In this document: positions 9,706 to 18,447 of the stretch, piece by piece
Layout: every line of letters starts with the position of its first letter
Position numbering within the stretch: position 1 is the stretch's first letter
Assembly (NCBI GenBank): GCA_036733965.1
Contig: DAIMZL010000006.1
Location: 5,868-69,867 of the forward strand
Reading direction: 5' to 3'
Origin: JAEXOD01 sp937930275
GTDB taxonomy: Bacteria > Bacteroidota > Ignavibacteria > Ignavibacteriales > Melioribacteraceae
DNA length: 64,000 bases
Notes under the pieces: generated by a model
Seen by the model: only the letters and a program-made list of their open reading frames with translations
Databases searched by the model: none
Told to the model about the DNA's origin: nothing
Made by a program: the position numbers and the translations under genes

Positions 9706-10962
9706 ATGAAAACTCAAATTATTACAATCGGTGATGAAATTTTAATTGGGCAGACTTTAAACACAAATGCGGCGTATATTGGCGAAAAACTTCTTACGTT
9801 AAATATTAATGTAGCTCGTGCTTCAATTATTGGGGATGTTAAAGAAGAAATATTAGCTGAGTTTGCTTCTGCATACAACAATAACGACTTAATTATTGTT
9901 ACCGGTGGCTTAGGTCCTACACATGACGATTTAACTTTACCGTGTATAGCAGAGTTTTTTAACACTAAGCTTATTAGAAATGAAGATGTTTACAACGATA
10001 TAAAAACTATACTTGAAAATAGGGGCAGAAGAATGACTCCTACTAATGAAACTCAAGCATTAGTTCCGGAAATTGCAATTCCCATAAGAAATGTAAAAGG
10101 AACCGCTCCGGGAGTGTGGATTGAAAAAAACAATAAAATATTTGTGGCAATGCCCGGAGTTCCTTTTGAGATGAAAGAAATGATGACAAATTTTGTCATA
10201 CCGAAACTTGAGCTAAAAATAAACAAAAATGACGGGTTTTTACTAATAAAAAACTTATTAACAACAGGTATACCCGAATCATATTTATATGATAGATTGG
10301 GGAATTTAGATGAATTGCTTGAAGGAGCGAAATTGGCATTTTTACCAAGTCAATATGGAGTAAAAATGCGTTTTAATGTTTTTGCAAATAACGAAGAAGA
10401 AGCAAAAAATAAATTAAGCGGAATTGAACAAAAGGTAAGAGCATTAGTAGGCAGGTATATTTACGGAACAAATGATGATTTATTAGAACAGGTTATTGGT
10501 AAATTACTTAACGAAAGGGGGTTGAGATTATCGGTAGCCGAGTCGTGTACGGGTGGATTAATTAGTAACAGAATCACAAATATTTCCGGTAGCAGTGTTT
10601 TTTTTGAACGAGGTTATGTTACTTATAGTAATGCCGCAAAAGTGGAGCTATTAAATGTTTCTGAAGATACTATTGCACAATTTGGAGCTGTAAGTCAACA
10701 AGTAGCTATGCAAATGGCAATGGGAGTTAGAGCAGCCTGTGCAACAGATATTGGTATATCAATTACAGGTATATTAGGACCGACCGGCGGAACACCAACA
10801 AAACCAGTTGGTCTTGTTTATATAGGAATTGCAGATGAAAAAGTTTGCACCGCAGTTGAATATAGATTTGGTGAAGATAGAATGTTAAACAAAGAACGTG
10901 CTTCTCAAGCAGCACTTGAATTGTTAAGAAGGCATTTGCTTGGTATTTCTTACAATGAATAG
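9706..10962 (+). CDS. cinA: CinA-family nicotinamide-nucleotide amidase / MoCF-domain protein
   Basis: A 418-residue full-length CinA. The N-terminal half is a molybdopterin-binding-like COG1058 domain (IITIGDEILIGQTLNTNAAYI, VTGGLGPTHDD, PGVPFEM). The C-terminal half is the NMN deamidase domain with VAESCTGGLISNRITNISGS starting at about residue 278 (Ser280 is the expected nucleophile) and GILGPTGGTPTKPVGLVYIG. The family salvages NMN in the pyridine nucleotide cycle and is often found next to recA. Here it lies two genes upstream of recA and overlaps thpR by 8 bp. Confidence 0.95.
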   Translation: MKTQIITIGDEILIGQTLNTNAAYIGEKLLTLNINVARASIIGDVKEEILAEFASAYNNNDLIIVTGGLGPTHDDLTLPCIAEFFNTKLIRNEDVYNDIKTILENRGRRMTPTNETQALVPEIAIPIRNVKGTAPGVWIEKNNKIFVAMPGVPFEMKEMMTNFVIPKLELKINKNDGFLLIKNLLTTGIPESYLYDRLGNLDELLEGAKLAFLPSQYGVKMRFNVFANNEEEAKNKLSGIEQKVRALVGRYIYGTNDDLLEQVIGKLLNERGLRLSVAESCTGGLISNRITNISGSSVFFERGYVTYSNAAKVELLNVSEDTIAQFGAVSQQVAMQMAMGVRAACATDIGISITGILGPTGGTPTKPVGLVYIGIADEKVCTAVEYRFGEDRMLNKERASQAALELLRRHLLGISYNE

Positions 10963-11503
10963 GCTTTTTATTGCATTACCGGTTGATAAAAAAATAATAT
11001 CGCATGTTTTTGAGAACCTTTCTGAAAAAAAATCATTTAATAATTTTAGATGGGAAAAAAAAGAAAATATACATATTACCTTAAAATTTTTAGGAGATAC
11101 AGAAGATAATTTAATTGATGATATAGATAATAGATTAAAAAATATAGCATTAAATTTTAATTCGTTTGATTTAAAGTTAAATAAAATCGGTACTTTTAAT
11201 AGAAACGGGAAACCGTTTATTTTATGGTTTAATTTTTACAAGAACGAATCAGTAGAACTGCTTAATAAGAAAATTGAAGAAGAATTGTTAAATTTAGGTT
11301 TTAATAAGGAAAATAGAGATTACAACCCACATGTAACTTTATTACGTGTTAAAAACGAAGAAGATAGCGAAACTATTAAAAGTTATAAAGATATAAAGTT
11401 TGAACCTATTGAATATTGTGTAAATGAACTTTATTTAATAAAGAGTACCTTAACCCCAAAGGGGTCTTTATATACAAAAATTAAAACATATAAATTAAAA
11501 TAA
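10955..11503 (+). CDS. thpR: RNA 2',3'-cyclic phosphodiesterase (2H/LigT family)
   Basis: A 2H phosphoesterase of 182 residues. Both catalytic HxTx motifs are visible: HITL at residues 40-43 and HVTL at 126-129. The C-terminus has the usual STLTPKGSLY. I chose ATG 10955, which overlaps the cinA stop in ATGAATAG and gives the standard RLFIALP N-terminus; a TTG at 10940 would only add five residues. The enzyme opens 2',3'-cyclic phosphates on RNA; its role in the cell is not established. It sits in the common cinA-thpR-recA arrangement, 9 bp before recA. Confidence 0.93.
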   Translation: MNRLFIALPVDKKIISHVFENLSEKKSFNNFRWEKKENIHITLKFLGDTEDNLIDDIDNRLKNIALNFNSFDLKLNKIGTFNRNGKPFILWFNFYKNESVELLNKKIEEELLNLGFNKENRDYNPHVTLLRVKNEEDSETIKSYKDIKFEPIEYCVNELYLIKSTLTPKGSLYTKIKTYKLK

Positions 11504-11512
11504 AGGTGTAAA

Positions 11513-12565
11513 ATGGCAAATGATAAAGATGCTCGTCTTAAAATATTAGAAGATACCATATACGGTATTGAAAAAACATATGGTAAAGGCGCAATAATGA
11601 AATTAGGAGACGGTGTAATTAACAAGGTTGAAGCTATTAGTACCGGATCAATTTCTTTAGATTATGCATTGGGAATTGGTGGTGTACCGCGCGGAAGAAT
11701 AGTTGAAATTTACGGTCCAGAATCTTCCGGTAAAACAACCGTATGTTTACATGTAATTGCAGAAGCTCAGAAATTAGGGGGCATCTGTGCATTTATTGAT
11801 GCAGAACATGCATTAGATGTCGGCTATGCAAAAAAACTTGGTGTTGACACTCAAAATCTTTTAATATCTCAGCCTGATTACGGCGAACAAGCCTTGGAAA
11901 TAGTAGATACATTAATACGTAGTAATGCAATTGATGTTATTATCGTTGATTCTGTTGCAGCTTTAGTCCCTCGTTCGGAAATTGAAGGTGAAATGGGCGA
12001 TCCTCAAATGGCAATGCAAGCAAGGTTAATGTCGCAGGCATTACGTAAAATTACGGGAGCTATTAATAGATCTAAAACTTGTGTAATTTTTACAAATCAA
12101 TTACGCAGTAAAATTGGTGTTATGTTTGGTAATCCAGAAACAACAACCGGCGGAAATGCGTTAAAGTTTTATGCTTCCGTAAGAATGGATATTAGAAGGA
12201 TTTCTGCAATAAAAGAAGGTCAGAATATAACCGGCAACAGAACTAAAGTAAAAGTTGTTAAATCAAAGGTAGCGCCTCCGTTTAAAGAAGTAGAATTTGA
12301 TATACTGTATAATGAAGGAATAAGTAAAGCCGGTGATTTAATTGATATGGCAGTTGAAGCTGAATTAATTAAAAAGAGCGGTGCATGGTTTACATATGGT
12401 GAAGATAGATTTCAAGGCAGAGAACAATTGCGTGTTGCAATTAACGAAAATGCTGAATTAATGAAAAAACTTGAATATGACGTAAAGAGAAAGCTGGGTA
12501 TGGACGTTAATGACAACGGAATAAATAGCGAAGTTCCTGAAGATACAAAAACAAAGAAAAAATAA
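11513..12565 (+). CDS. recA: Recombinase RecA
   Basis: DNA-dependent ATPase for homologous recombination and SOS induction. The 350-residue protein has Walker A GPESSGKT at residues 68-75, Walker B VIIVDSVAAL, the L1/L2 region (EGEMGDPQMAMQARLMSQAL; NQLRSKIGVMFGNPETTTGG) and the usual acidic/lysine-rich tail. The start ATG follows AAAGGTG. No LexA-like palindrome is evident just upstream, and the 9-bp spacing from thpR argues that recA is transcribed from the operon at least in part. recX follows after 2 bp. Confidence 0.99.
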   Translation: MANDKDARLKILEDTIYGIEKTYGKGAIMKLGDGVINKVEAISTGSISLDYALGIGGVPRGRIVEIYGPESSGKTTVCLHVIAEAQKLGGICAFIDAEHALDVGYAKKLGVDTQNLLISQPDYGEQALEIVDTLIRSNAIDVIIVDSVAALVPRSEIEGEMGDPQMAMQARLMSQALRKITGAINRSKTCVIFTNQLRSKIGVMFGNPETTTGGNALKFYASVRMDIRRISAIKEGQNITGNRTKVKVVKSKVAPPFKEVEFDILYNEGISKAGDLIDMAVEAELIKKSGAWFTYGEDRFQGREQLRVAINENAELMKKLEYDVKRKLGMDVNDNGINSEVPEDTKTKKK

Positions 12566-12567
12566 TT

Positions 12568-13203
12568 ATGAAAGTAGTTTCCGCCAAAAAGCAGAATAAT
12601 AAGGTTACGGTAGTTTTTGATGACGGCAACATTATTTCGCTTTTTGGTGATATTTTTTTAGAGCATAAATTATTTAATGATTCGGAAATTAGTAGCGACC
12701 TTTACTTTAAAGTAATAGATCTAAATGATGAAAGAATTATTATTAATTTTGCAAAAAAACTTTTAGCTGTTAGATTATATTCGGTCAAGAGTTTAAAAAA
12801 TAAGCTTCTAAAAAAAAATGATAATGAAAAGATTGTTGATAAAGTTATATCGTTATTTAAGGAATATGGTTATTTAAACGATAGGGAATTTGCACGACAG
12901 TTTATTAAAGATAGACTTATTAACAAAAAGAAAGGTCGATTAAGAATAAAATACGACCTAAAAAATGAAGGAATTAATACTGAAATTATTGACGAATTAT
13001 TGAGTAGTATTGAAGACGATACTGAAATTGAAACGGCATATAAATTAGCCGAATCCAAATTGAGAACTGCAAAAAAGCAGGATGTATTAAAGCTTAAAGG
13101 TAAAATATTTCGATTTTTACAATCCCGAGGATTTGGAAGAAGTACATGCAGTAAAGTATTAAGCAAACTATTTAAAAATAATGATGAAGTGATTTATGAA
13201 TAA
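12568..13203 (+). CDS. recX: Regulatory protein RecX
   Basis: RecX binds RecA filaments and limits their activity. The 211-residue protein has the three-helix tandem repeats of the family: AVRLYSVKSLKNKLLKK, the KEYGYLNDREFARQFIKDRL signature, then LKNEGINTEIIDELLSS and FRFLQSRGFGRSTCSKVL. The N-terminal 60 residues form an extra beta-rich domain common in Bacteroidota-type RecX. Its position 2 bp after recA supports the call. It overlaps the next gene by 8 bp. Confidence 0.93.
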   Translation: MKVVSAKKQNNKVTVVFDDGNIISLFGDIFLEHKLFNDSEISSDLYFKVIDLNDERIIINFAKKLLAVRLYSVKSLKNKLLKKNDNEKIVDKVISLFKEYGYLNDREFARQFIKDRLINKKKGRLRIKYDLKNEGINTEIIDELLSSIEDDTEIETAYKLAESKLRTAKKQDVLKLKGKIFRFLQSRGFGRSTCSKVLSKLFKNNDEVIYE

Positions 13204-14365
13204 ATTTGAAGGAATAGATTATTTCGATTTGTCGGAATTGTTGACATCAGAAGAAATTATGATGCGTGATACAATTAGACAATTTGTTGATGAAGAGGTA
13301 ATTCCTATAATTGAAAAATATTACACTGAAGGGACATTTCCGATTCATTTAGTAAAAAAAATGGGTGAATTGGGTTTATTCGGTCTTAATTTACCGCAAA
13401 AATACGGATGTGCCGAACTAAATAATATAGCCTACGGTATTGTAATGCAAGAGCTTGAACGCGGCGATAGCGGAATTAGAAGTTTTGTATCTGTACAAAG
13501 CGGATTAGTAATGTATCCTATTTATACTTTTGGAAGTGAAGAGCAAAAAGATTTTTGGCTACCCAAATTAGCAACCGGTGAATCAATAGGATGTTTTGGG
13601 CTTACCGAACCGGATTTTGGAAGTAATCCGGGCGGCATGATAACAAAAGTAGAAAAAGTTGAAGGGGGATATTTATTAAACGGTGCTAAAATGTGGATTA
13701 CAAACGGAACGATTGCCGATGTTGCGGTTGTTTGGGCAAAATTAGACGGTGTAATTAAAGGATTTTTAGTTGAGAAAGGAACAAAAGGGTTTACGGCTCC
13801 TGAAATGAAAGGTAAGCACTCTTTACGTGCATCTATTACAAGTGAATTAATTTTTGACGATGTTTTTATTCCGGAAAGTAATATGTTACCTTTAGCAAAC
13901 GGGTTGAAAGCACCGCTGATGTGCCTAAATCAGGCGCGTTTCGGTATTGCATGGGGTGTTGTCGGTTCAATGACTGCTATGTATGAAACTGCATTAAATT
14001 ATGCAAAGTCACGCATTCAATTCAACAAACCAATTGCAGCATTTCAGTTAACACAAGCAAAACTTGTATATATGTTAACTGAAATTACGAAGGCACAATT
14101 ATTAAATTTTAGGTTAGCTCAGTTAAAAGATAGTGGTAAATTAAAGCATACTCATATTTCGCTGGCAAAAAGAAATAATTGCGAATTAGCATTAGAAATT
14201 GCAAGAACTGCGCGCGAAATATTAGGCGCTAACGGTATATTAAACGAATATCCCGTAATGAGGCATGCAAATAATCTTGAGTCCGTTAAAACATATGAAG
14301 GAACACATGAAATGCATACTTTAATTATTGGTGAGGATATTACGGGTTTTTCAGCATTTGAATAA
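13196..14365 (+). CDS. Acyl-CoA dehydrogenase, glutaryl-CoA dehydrogenase-like
   Basis: A 389-residue FAD-dependent acyl-CoA dehydrogenase. It follows the glutaryl-CoA dehydrogenase subfamily closely: GYGCAEL-type loop (KYGCAELNNIAYG), MQELERGDSGIRSFVSVQS with the Arg that in GCDH binds the second carboxylate, GCFGLTEPDFGSNPG, KMWITNGTIADVAVVWAK and MRHANNLESVKTYEGTHEMH with the catalytic Glu at residue 368. It probably oxidises glutaryl-CoA or a related dicarboxyl-CoA in lysine/tryptophan breakdown, although a plain short-chain substrate cannot be excluded. It lies in the operon between recX (8-bp overlap) and guaB (12-bp gap), with no other lysine catabolic gene nearby. Confidence 0.9.
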   Translation: MNKFEGIDYFDLSELLTSEEIMMRDTIRQFVDEEVIPIIEKYYTEGTFPIHLVKKMGELGLFGLNLPQKYGCAELNNIAYGIVMQELERGDSGIRSFVSVQSGLVMYPIYTFGSEEQKDFWLPKLATGESIGCFGLTEPDFGSNPGGMITKVEKVEGGYLLNGAKMWITNGTIADVAVVWAKLDGVIKGFLVEKGTKGFTAPEMKGKHSLRASITSELIFDDVFIPESNMLPLANGLKAPLMCLNQARFGIAWGVVGSMTAMYETALNYAKSRIQFNKPIAAFQLTQAKLVYMLTEITKAQLLNFRLAQLKDSGKLKHTHISLAKRNNCELALEIARTAREILGANGILNEYPVMRHANNLESVKTYEGTHEMHTLIIGEDITGFSAFE

Positions 14366-14377
14366 AATGAGGTTTAT

Positions 14378-15856
14378 ATGATAGATGAAAAAATAGTTTT
14401 TGAAGGAATCACTTTTGATGATATTTTATTAATTCCGGCTCGTTCTTCTGTTTTACCGAGAGAAACGGATTTAACAACATACTTAACAAGAGATATCAAA
14501 TTAAATATACCGTTTTTAAGCGCTGCGATGGATACGGTTACCGAAAGTCAAATGGCTATTGCCATGGCTGCCCAAGGTGGACTTGGATTTATTCATAAAA
14601 ATCTATCTATTGAAAAACAAGCCGATGAAGTTGATAAAGTAAAAAGAAGTGAATCGGGTATGATCTTTCATCCTATTACGTTAAAACCCGAAAATACTAT
14701 TAGCCAAGCATTGGAAATAATGAGCAAGTATAAAGTTTCTGGGTTTCCGGTAATAAATGATGCAGGTAAACTTGTAGGTATATTAACTAATAGAGATTTG
14801 CGCTTTGAGCCCAATTTAGCTTTACAAGTTAAAGATTTGATGACAAAAGAAAATTTGATTACAGCACCAAAAGGAACAACTTTAGAAGATGCAGAAAGAA
14901 TTTTACAACAGTACAGAATTGAAAAACTTCCTGTTGTTGATGATACCGGCTATTTATATGGACTAATTACGTATAAGGATATTGTTAAAAAGAAAAAATA
15001 TCCCAATGCATGTAAAGATGAATTAGGCAGATTGCGTGTCGGTGCAGCAATAGGTGTTTCGGCAGATTATATGGATAGAGTTGAAGCCTTAGTAAACGCT
15101 GATGTAGATATTATAACAATTGATACTGCACACGGACATTCTGAAGGAGTGATAAAATCATTAAAGCTAATTAGGCAAAAATATCCTGATTTACAAATAG
15201 TTGTAGGTAATATTGTTACCGGAGAAGCCGGAATTGAATTAGTAGAGGCAGGGGCAAACGCAGTAAAAGTAGGAATTGGAGCCGGTTCTATATGTACTAC
15301 TCGTATTGTTGCGGGGGTAGGTATTCCTCAGGTTTCGGCTGTTATTAATGTATATAACTCACTCAAAAAAATGGGAATTCCTATTATTGCAGACGGCGGT
15401 ATAAAACAGACCGGAGATATTGCTAAGGCAATTGCTGCAGGTGCCGATACTGTTATGATAGGGGGAATGTTTGCCGGAGTTGAAGAAGCTCCCGGTGAGG
15501 AAGTGCTATTTGAAGGACGAAGTTTTAAAGTATATAGAGGAATGGGCTCAATAGGAGCAATGAAACAGGGTAGTAAAGATAGGTATTTCCAAGATATGGA
15601 AGATGATGTTAAAAAATTAGTTCCGGAAGGAGTAGAAGGCCGTGTGCCATATAGAGGTCCTTTAAGTGAAACTATCTATCAATTGATTGGAGGCTTACGA
15701 GCTTCAATGGGATATTGCGGTGCAAAAACTATTGAAGATTTGAAGCAAAACGGTAAATTTGTAAAGATATCAAATGCCGGATTGCGAGAAAGTCATCCCC
15801 ATGATGTAATTATAACTAAAGAATCTCCAAATTATCATTCAAAAAGTTCACAGTAA
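14378..15856 (+). CDS. guaB: IMP dehydrogenase
   Basis: Converts IMP to XMP with NAD+, the first step toward GMP. The 492-residue protein has the complete domain order: catalytic barrel start (EGITFDDILLIPARSSVLP), two CBS domains inserted at about residues 95-210, and the active-site loop GAGSICTTRIVAGVG with catalytic Cys306. The IMP-binding GGI and GGMFAG segments and the flap with RGMGSIGAM are present. It sits in the housekeeping operon and complements purC and purD there. Confidence 0.98.
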   Translation: MIDEKIVFEGITFDDILLIPARSSVLPRETDLTTYLTRDIKLNIPFLSAAMDTVTESQMAIAMAAQGGLGFIHKNLSIEKQADEVDKVKRSESGMIFHPITLKPENTISQALEIMSKYKVSGFPVINDAGKLVGILTNRDLRFEPNLALQVKDLMTKENLITAPKGTTLEDAERILQQYRIEKLPVVDDTGYLYGLITYKDIVKKKKYPNACKDELGRLRVGAAIGVSADYMDRVEALVNADVDIITIDTAHGHSEGVIKSLKLIRQKYPDLQIVVGNIVTGEAGIELVEAGANAVKVGIGAGSICTTRIVAGVGIPQVSAVINVYNSLKKMGIPIIADGGIKQTGDIAKAIAAGADTVMIGGMFAGVEEAPGEEVLFEGRSFKVYRGMGSIGAMKQGSKDRYFQDMEDDVKKLVPEGVEGRVPYRGPLSETIYQLIGGLRASMGYCGAKTIEDLKQNGKFVKISNAGLRESHPHDVIITKESPNYHSKSSQ

Positions 15857-15859
15857 TTT

Positions 15860-17143
15860 ATGTTTAAAGTTCTTGTTATTGCTTATTATTTTCCCCCGAT
15901 GGGGCTTAGCGGTGTGCAGCGTGTTTTAAAATTTACAAAATATATGAGTAAAAATAACTGGGATCCGACAGTTATTACAAGCGGAGATGTGGGGTATTTT
16001 GCTCATGACGATTATATGCAGAAAGAAGCTGAAAATTCTGATATCCGCATTATAAGAACAAGCGGAAATGACCCAAATAGACTATTATCAAAGTACGGAA
16101 CAATAACGATGCCGGCAGAGATAATTAGAAAAACCTTTAGTAACTTAAGTAAAACGTTTTTTATTCCGGATAACAAGGTCAGCTGGTCTAAACAGGCTTA
16201 CCTAACTGCAAAAGAACTATTGACTAAAGAGCACTTTGATATTCTATTTGTTACTATTCCGCCATACTCGGCTTTTAGTATGGCGGCTAAGTTAAAAGAA
16301 GAGTTTAATATCCCGTTAATTGTCGATTATAGAGATTTATGGTTCGGAAATCAATTTTCGTTTTATCCGACATTTTATCATAAATTAAAACATAAAAAAA
16401 TGGAATACAATGCTTTAAAAGCTGCCGATAAAATTGTAACGATAAATAGGTATATTAAGGAAAAACTTTTAGTTACTTATAAATTTTTAACCTTTGACGA
16501 TATAAGTATTGTACCCCAAGGATATGATCCTGATGACTTTGAAAAAGCTACTCCTATACCTTTAAATAAAACTAAGTTAAAGTTAACTTATTCGGGTATT
16601 TTTTACACAAAAGCTACTCCAAAGTTTTTGTTAAAAGCTTTTAAACTGTTATTAACACAAAGACCGGATATAGCTGCTGGGATAGAATTACATTTTTGCG
16701 GATTGTTAAGAAAAGAAAATGAAAAGCTTATAAAAAAATTAGGAATTCAAGAATTTGTAAAAATACACGGATATTTAAATCATAAAGAAGCATTAGATTA
16801 TGTGCTATCATCCGATGTTTTATGGATGATGATTGGCAGAATGAAGGCAGCAGAAACTATTTCAACAGGTAAATTATTTGAATATTTTGGTACAAAAAAA
16901 CCAATTTTAGGATGTGTACCGGAAGGAGCTGCAAGACTTGAATTACAGAGGTATAAAGCTTCTTTTATATGTGAACCCGATGATATTGAAGGTATAAAAG
17001 AACAACTTATTAATATTTATACACTATTTAAAGCCGGTAATTTACCTGCATGTAATGAGGAATTTGTAGAAAAACATAATAGGATTACATTAACAGAAGA
17101 GTTAACAAGAATTTTTCAATTTACGATGCGAGCCGATATATGA
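15860..17143 (+). CDS. Glycosyltransferase, GT4-like (GT-B fold)
   Basis: A 427-residue cytosolic or membrane-associated glycosyltransferase. The N-terminal Rossmann-like domain begins VLVIAYYFPPMGLSGVQRV, the usual acceptor-domain start of GT4 enzymes that act on lipid-linked sugars. The C-terminal domain has the donor-site pattern STGKLFEYFGTKKPILGCVPE, equivalent to the GT4 E-x7-E region. The donor and acceptor sugars cannot be told from sequence. It starts 3 bp after guaB and overlaps purD by 4 bp (ATGA), an odd envelope gene inside a nucleotide operon. Confidence 0.88.
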   Translation: MFKVLVIAYYFPPMGLSGVQRVLKFTKYMSKNNWDPTVITSGDVGYFAHDDYMQKEAENSDIRIIRTSGNDPNRLLSKYGTITMPAEIIRKTFSNLSKTFFIPDNKVSWSKQAYLTAKELLTKEHFDILFVTIPPYSAFSMAAKLKEEFNIPLIVDYRDLWFGNQFSFYPTFYHKLKHKKMEYNALKAADKIVTINRYIKEKLLVTYKFLTFDDISIVPQGYDPDDFEKATPIPLNKTKLKLTYSGIFYTKATPKFLLKAFKLLLTQRPDIAAGIELHFCGLLRKENEKLIKKLGIQEFVKIHGYLNHKEALDYVLSSDVLWMMIGRMKAAETISTGKLFEYFGTKKPILGCVPEGAARLELQRYKASFICEPDDIEGIKEQLINIYTLFKAGNLPACNEEFVEKHNRITLTEELTRIFQFTMRADI

Positions 17144-18414
17144 TAATAGCTTTAATAGGTTCCGGAGGCAGAGAAAATGCTTTAGCGTATAGTTTATCAA
17201 AAAGTAATAGTTTGGAAAAATTATACATATTACCTGGAAACCCCGGTACGTTAAAGTACGGTGAAAATATTAATATTACTAAGAATAGCGAAATTGTAAA
17301 ATTCTGTACTGAAAGTAATGTAAATTTAGTGGTAATAGGTCCTGAAAAACCATTAGTAGAAGGTTTAGCGGATGATCTTAGGGCTTTGGGAATTTCGGTT
17401 TTCGGACCTTCAAAATCAGCTGCCGAATTAGAAGGGGATAAGAGTTTTTCAAAAAAAATAATGAAAAAGTACAATATTCCAACAGCAGCTTTTGAAGTTT
17501 TTACTAAGGAGCAAGCAGATGTAGCACGCAAATATTTAAGGGAGCACGATTACCCCGTTGTAATTAAAGCTGCAGGTCTTGCTGCCGGTAAAGGTGTGGC
17601 AATTTGTAATAATTTTGATGAAGCAAATATATATTTAGATGAATTATTTAACTTAGGTATATTTGGCGAAGCAGGAAATACCGTAGTAATTGAAGAGTTT
17701 ATGGAAGGAGAAGAAGCAAGCATTTTTGCAATTACTGATGGTAAAGATTTTTTTGTTTTACCTTCTGCCCAAGATCATAAAAGAGTTTTTGATTACGACA
17801 AAGGTAAAAATACCGGAGGGATGGGAGCATATGCTCCGGCTCCAATTGTCACTGCTAATTTATTGAGCAAAATAAAAACACAAATTATTTACCCTACACT
17901 TGAGGCTATGAATAGCGAAAATAGACAGTTTATAGGGTGTTTATATTGTGGATTGATGATTAAAGATGAAGAAGTAAAAGTTGTTGAGTATAATTGTAGG
18001 TTTGGAGATCCTGAAACTCAAGCTGTGTTACCATTAATTGAAGGTGATTTTGCAAAGTTATTATACTCGTGTGCTACCGGAAATATTGATAAGGAATGTG
18101 TTAGTTATAACGGAGGTAACTCAATATGCGTGGTTCTTGCTTCCGGGGGATATCCTGATAAGTTTAATAATGGGTACGAAATTAAAGGATTAGAGCAAAT
18201 TAACAATAAGAATTGTTTAGTATTTCATTCTGGTACTGCATTAGAAAAAGATAAACTTGTTACTGCCGGAGGACGTGTCTTAAATATTACAATATTTAAT
18301 AAGATAGAAGACCTAAGATATTGTAAAAAAGAATGTTATAGTGAAATAAATAAAGTAAAATATGCCAATATGCATTACAGAAAAGATATTGGTGATAAAG
18401 GTATAAAGAATTAA
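17140..18414 (+). CDS. purD: Phosphoribosylamine-glycine ligase (GAR synthetase)
   Basis: ATP-grasp enzyme forming glycinamide ribonucleotide, the second step of purine synthesis. The 424-residue protein shows the N-terminal GSGGRENALAYSL, the VVIGPEKPLVEGLAD loop, the ATP-grasp lid (AAGLAAGKGVAI), HKRVFDYDKGKNTGGMGAYA and NCRFGDPETQAVLP. It begins inside the glycosyltransferase stop (ATGA overlap) and closes the run of tightly spaced genes that starts at purC. Confidence 0.97.
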   Translation: MIIALIGSGGRENALAYSLSKSNSLEKLYILPGNPGTLKYGENINITKNSEIVKFCTESNVNLVVIGPEKPLVEGLADDLRALGISVFGPSKSAAELEGDKSFSKKIMKKYNIPTAAFEVFTKEQADVARKYLREHDYPVVIKAAGLAAGKGVAICNNFDEANIYLDELFNLGIFGEAGNTVVIEEFMEGEEASIFAITDGKDFFVLPSAQDHKRVFDYDKGKNTGGMGAYAPAPIVTANLLSKIKTQIIYPTLEAMNSENRQFIGCLYCGLMIKDEEVKVVEYNCRFGDPETQAVLPLIEGDFAKLLYSCATGNIDKECVSYNGGNSICVVLASGGYPDKFNNGYEIKGLEQINNKNCLVFHSGTALEKDKLVTAGGRVLNITIFNKIEDLRYCKKECYSEINKVKYANMHYRKDIGDKGIKN

Positions 18415-18447
18415 CAAATTGTTATAAAATTAACATTCGGAGAAAAG

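Noticed and set aside
11453..11469. GC-rich hairpin ACCCC-AAA-GGGGT followed by CTTTA just before recA
   Set aside because: It lies inside thpR and encodes the conserved LTPKGS of that family, so the symmetry is explained by coding. No T run follows.
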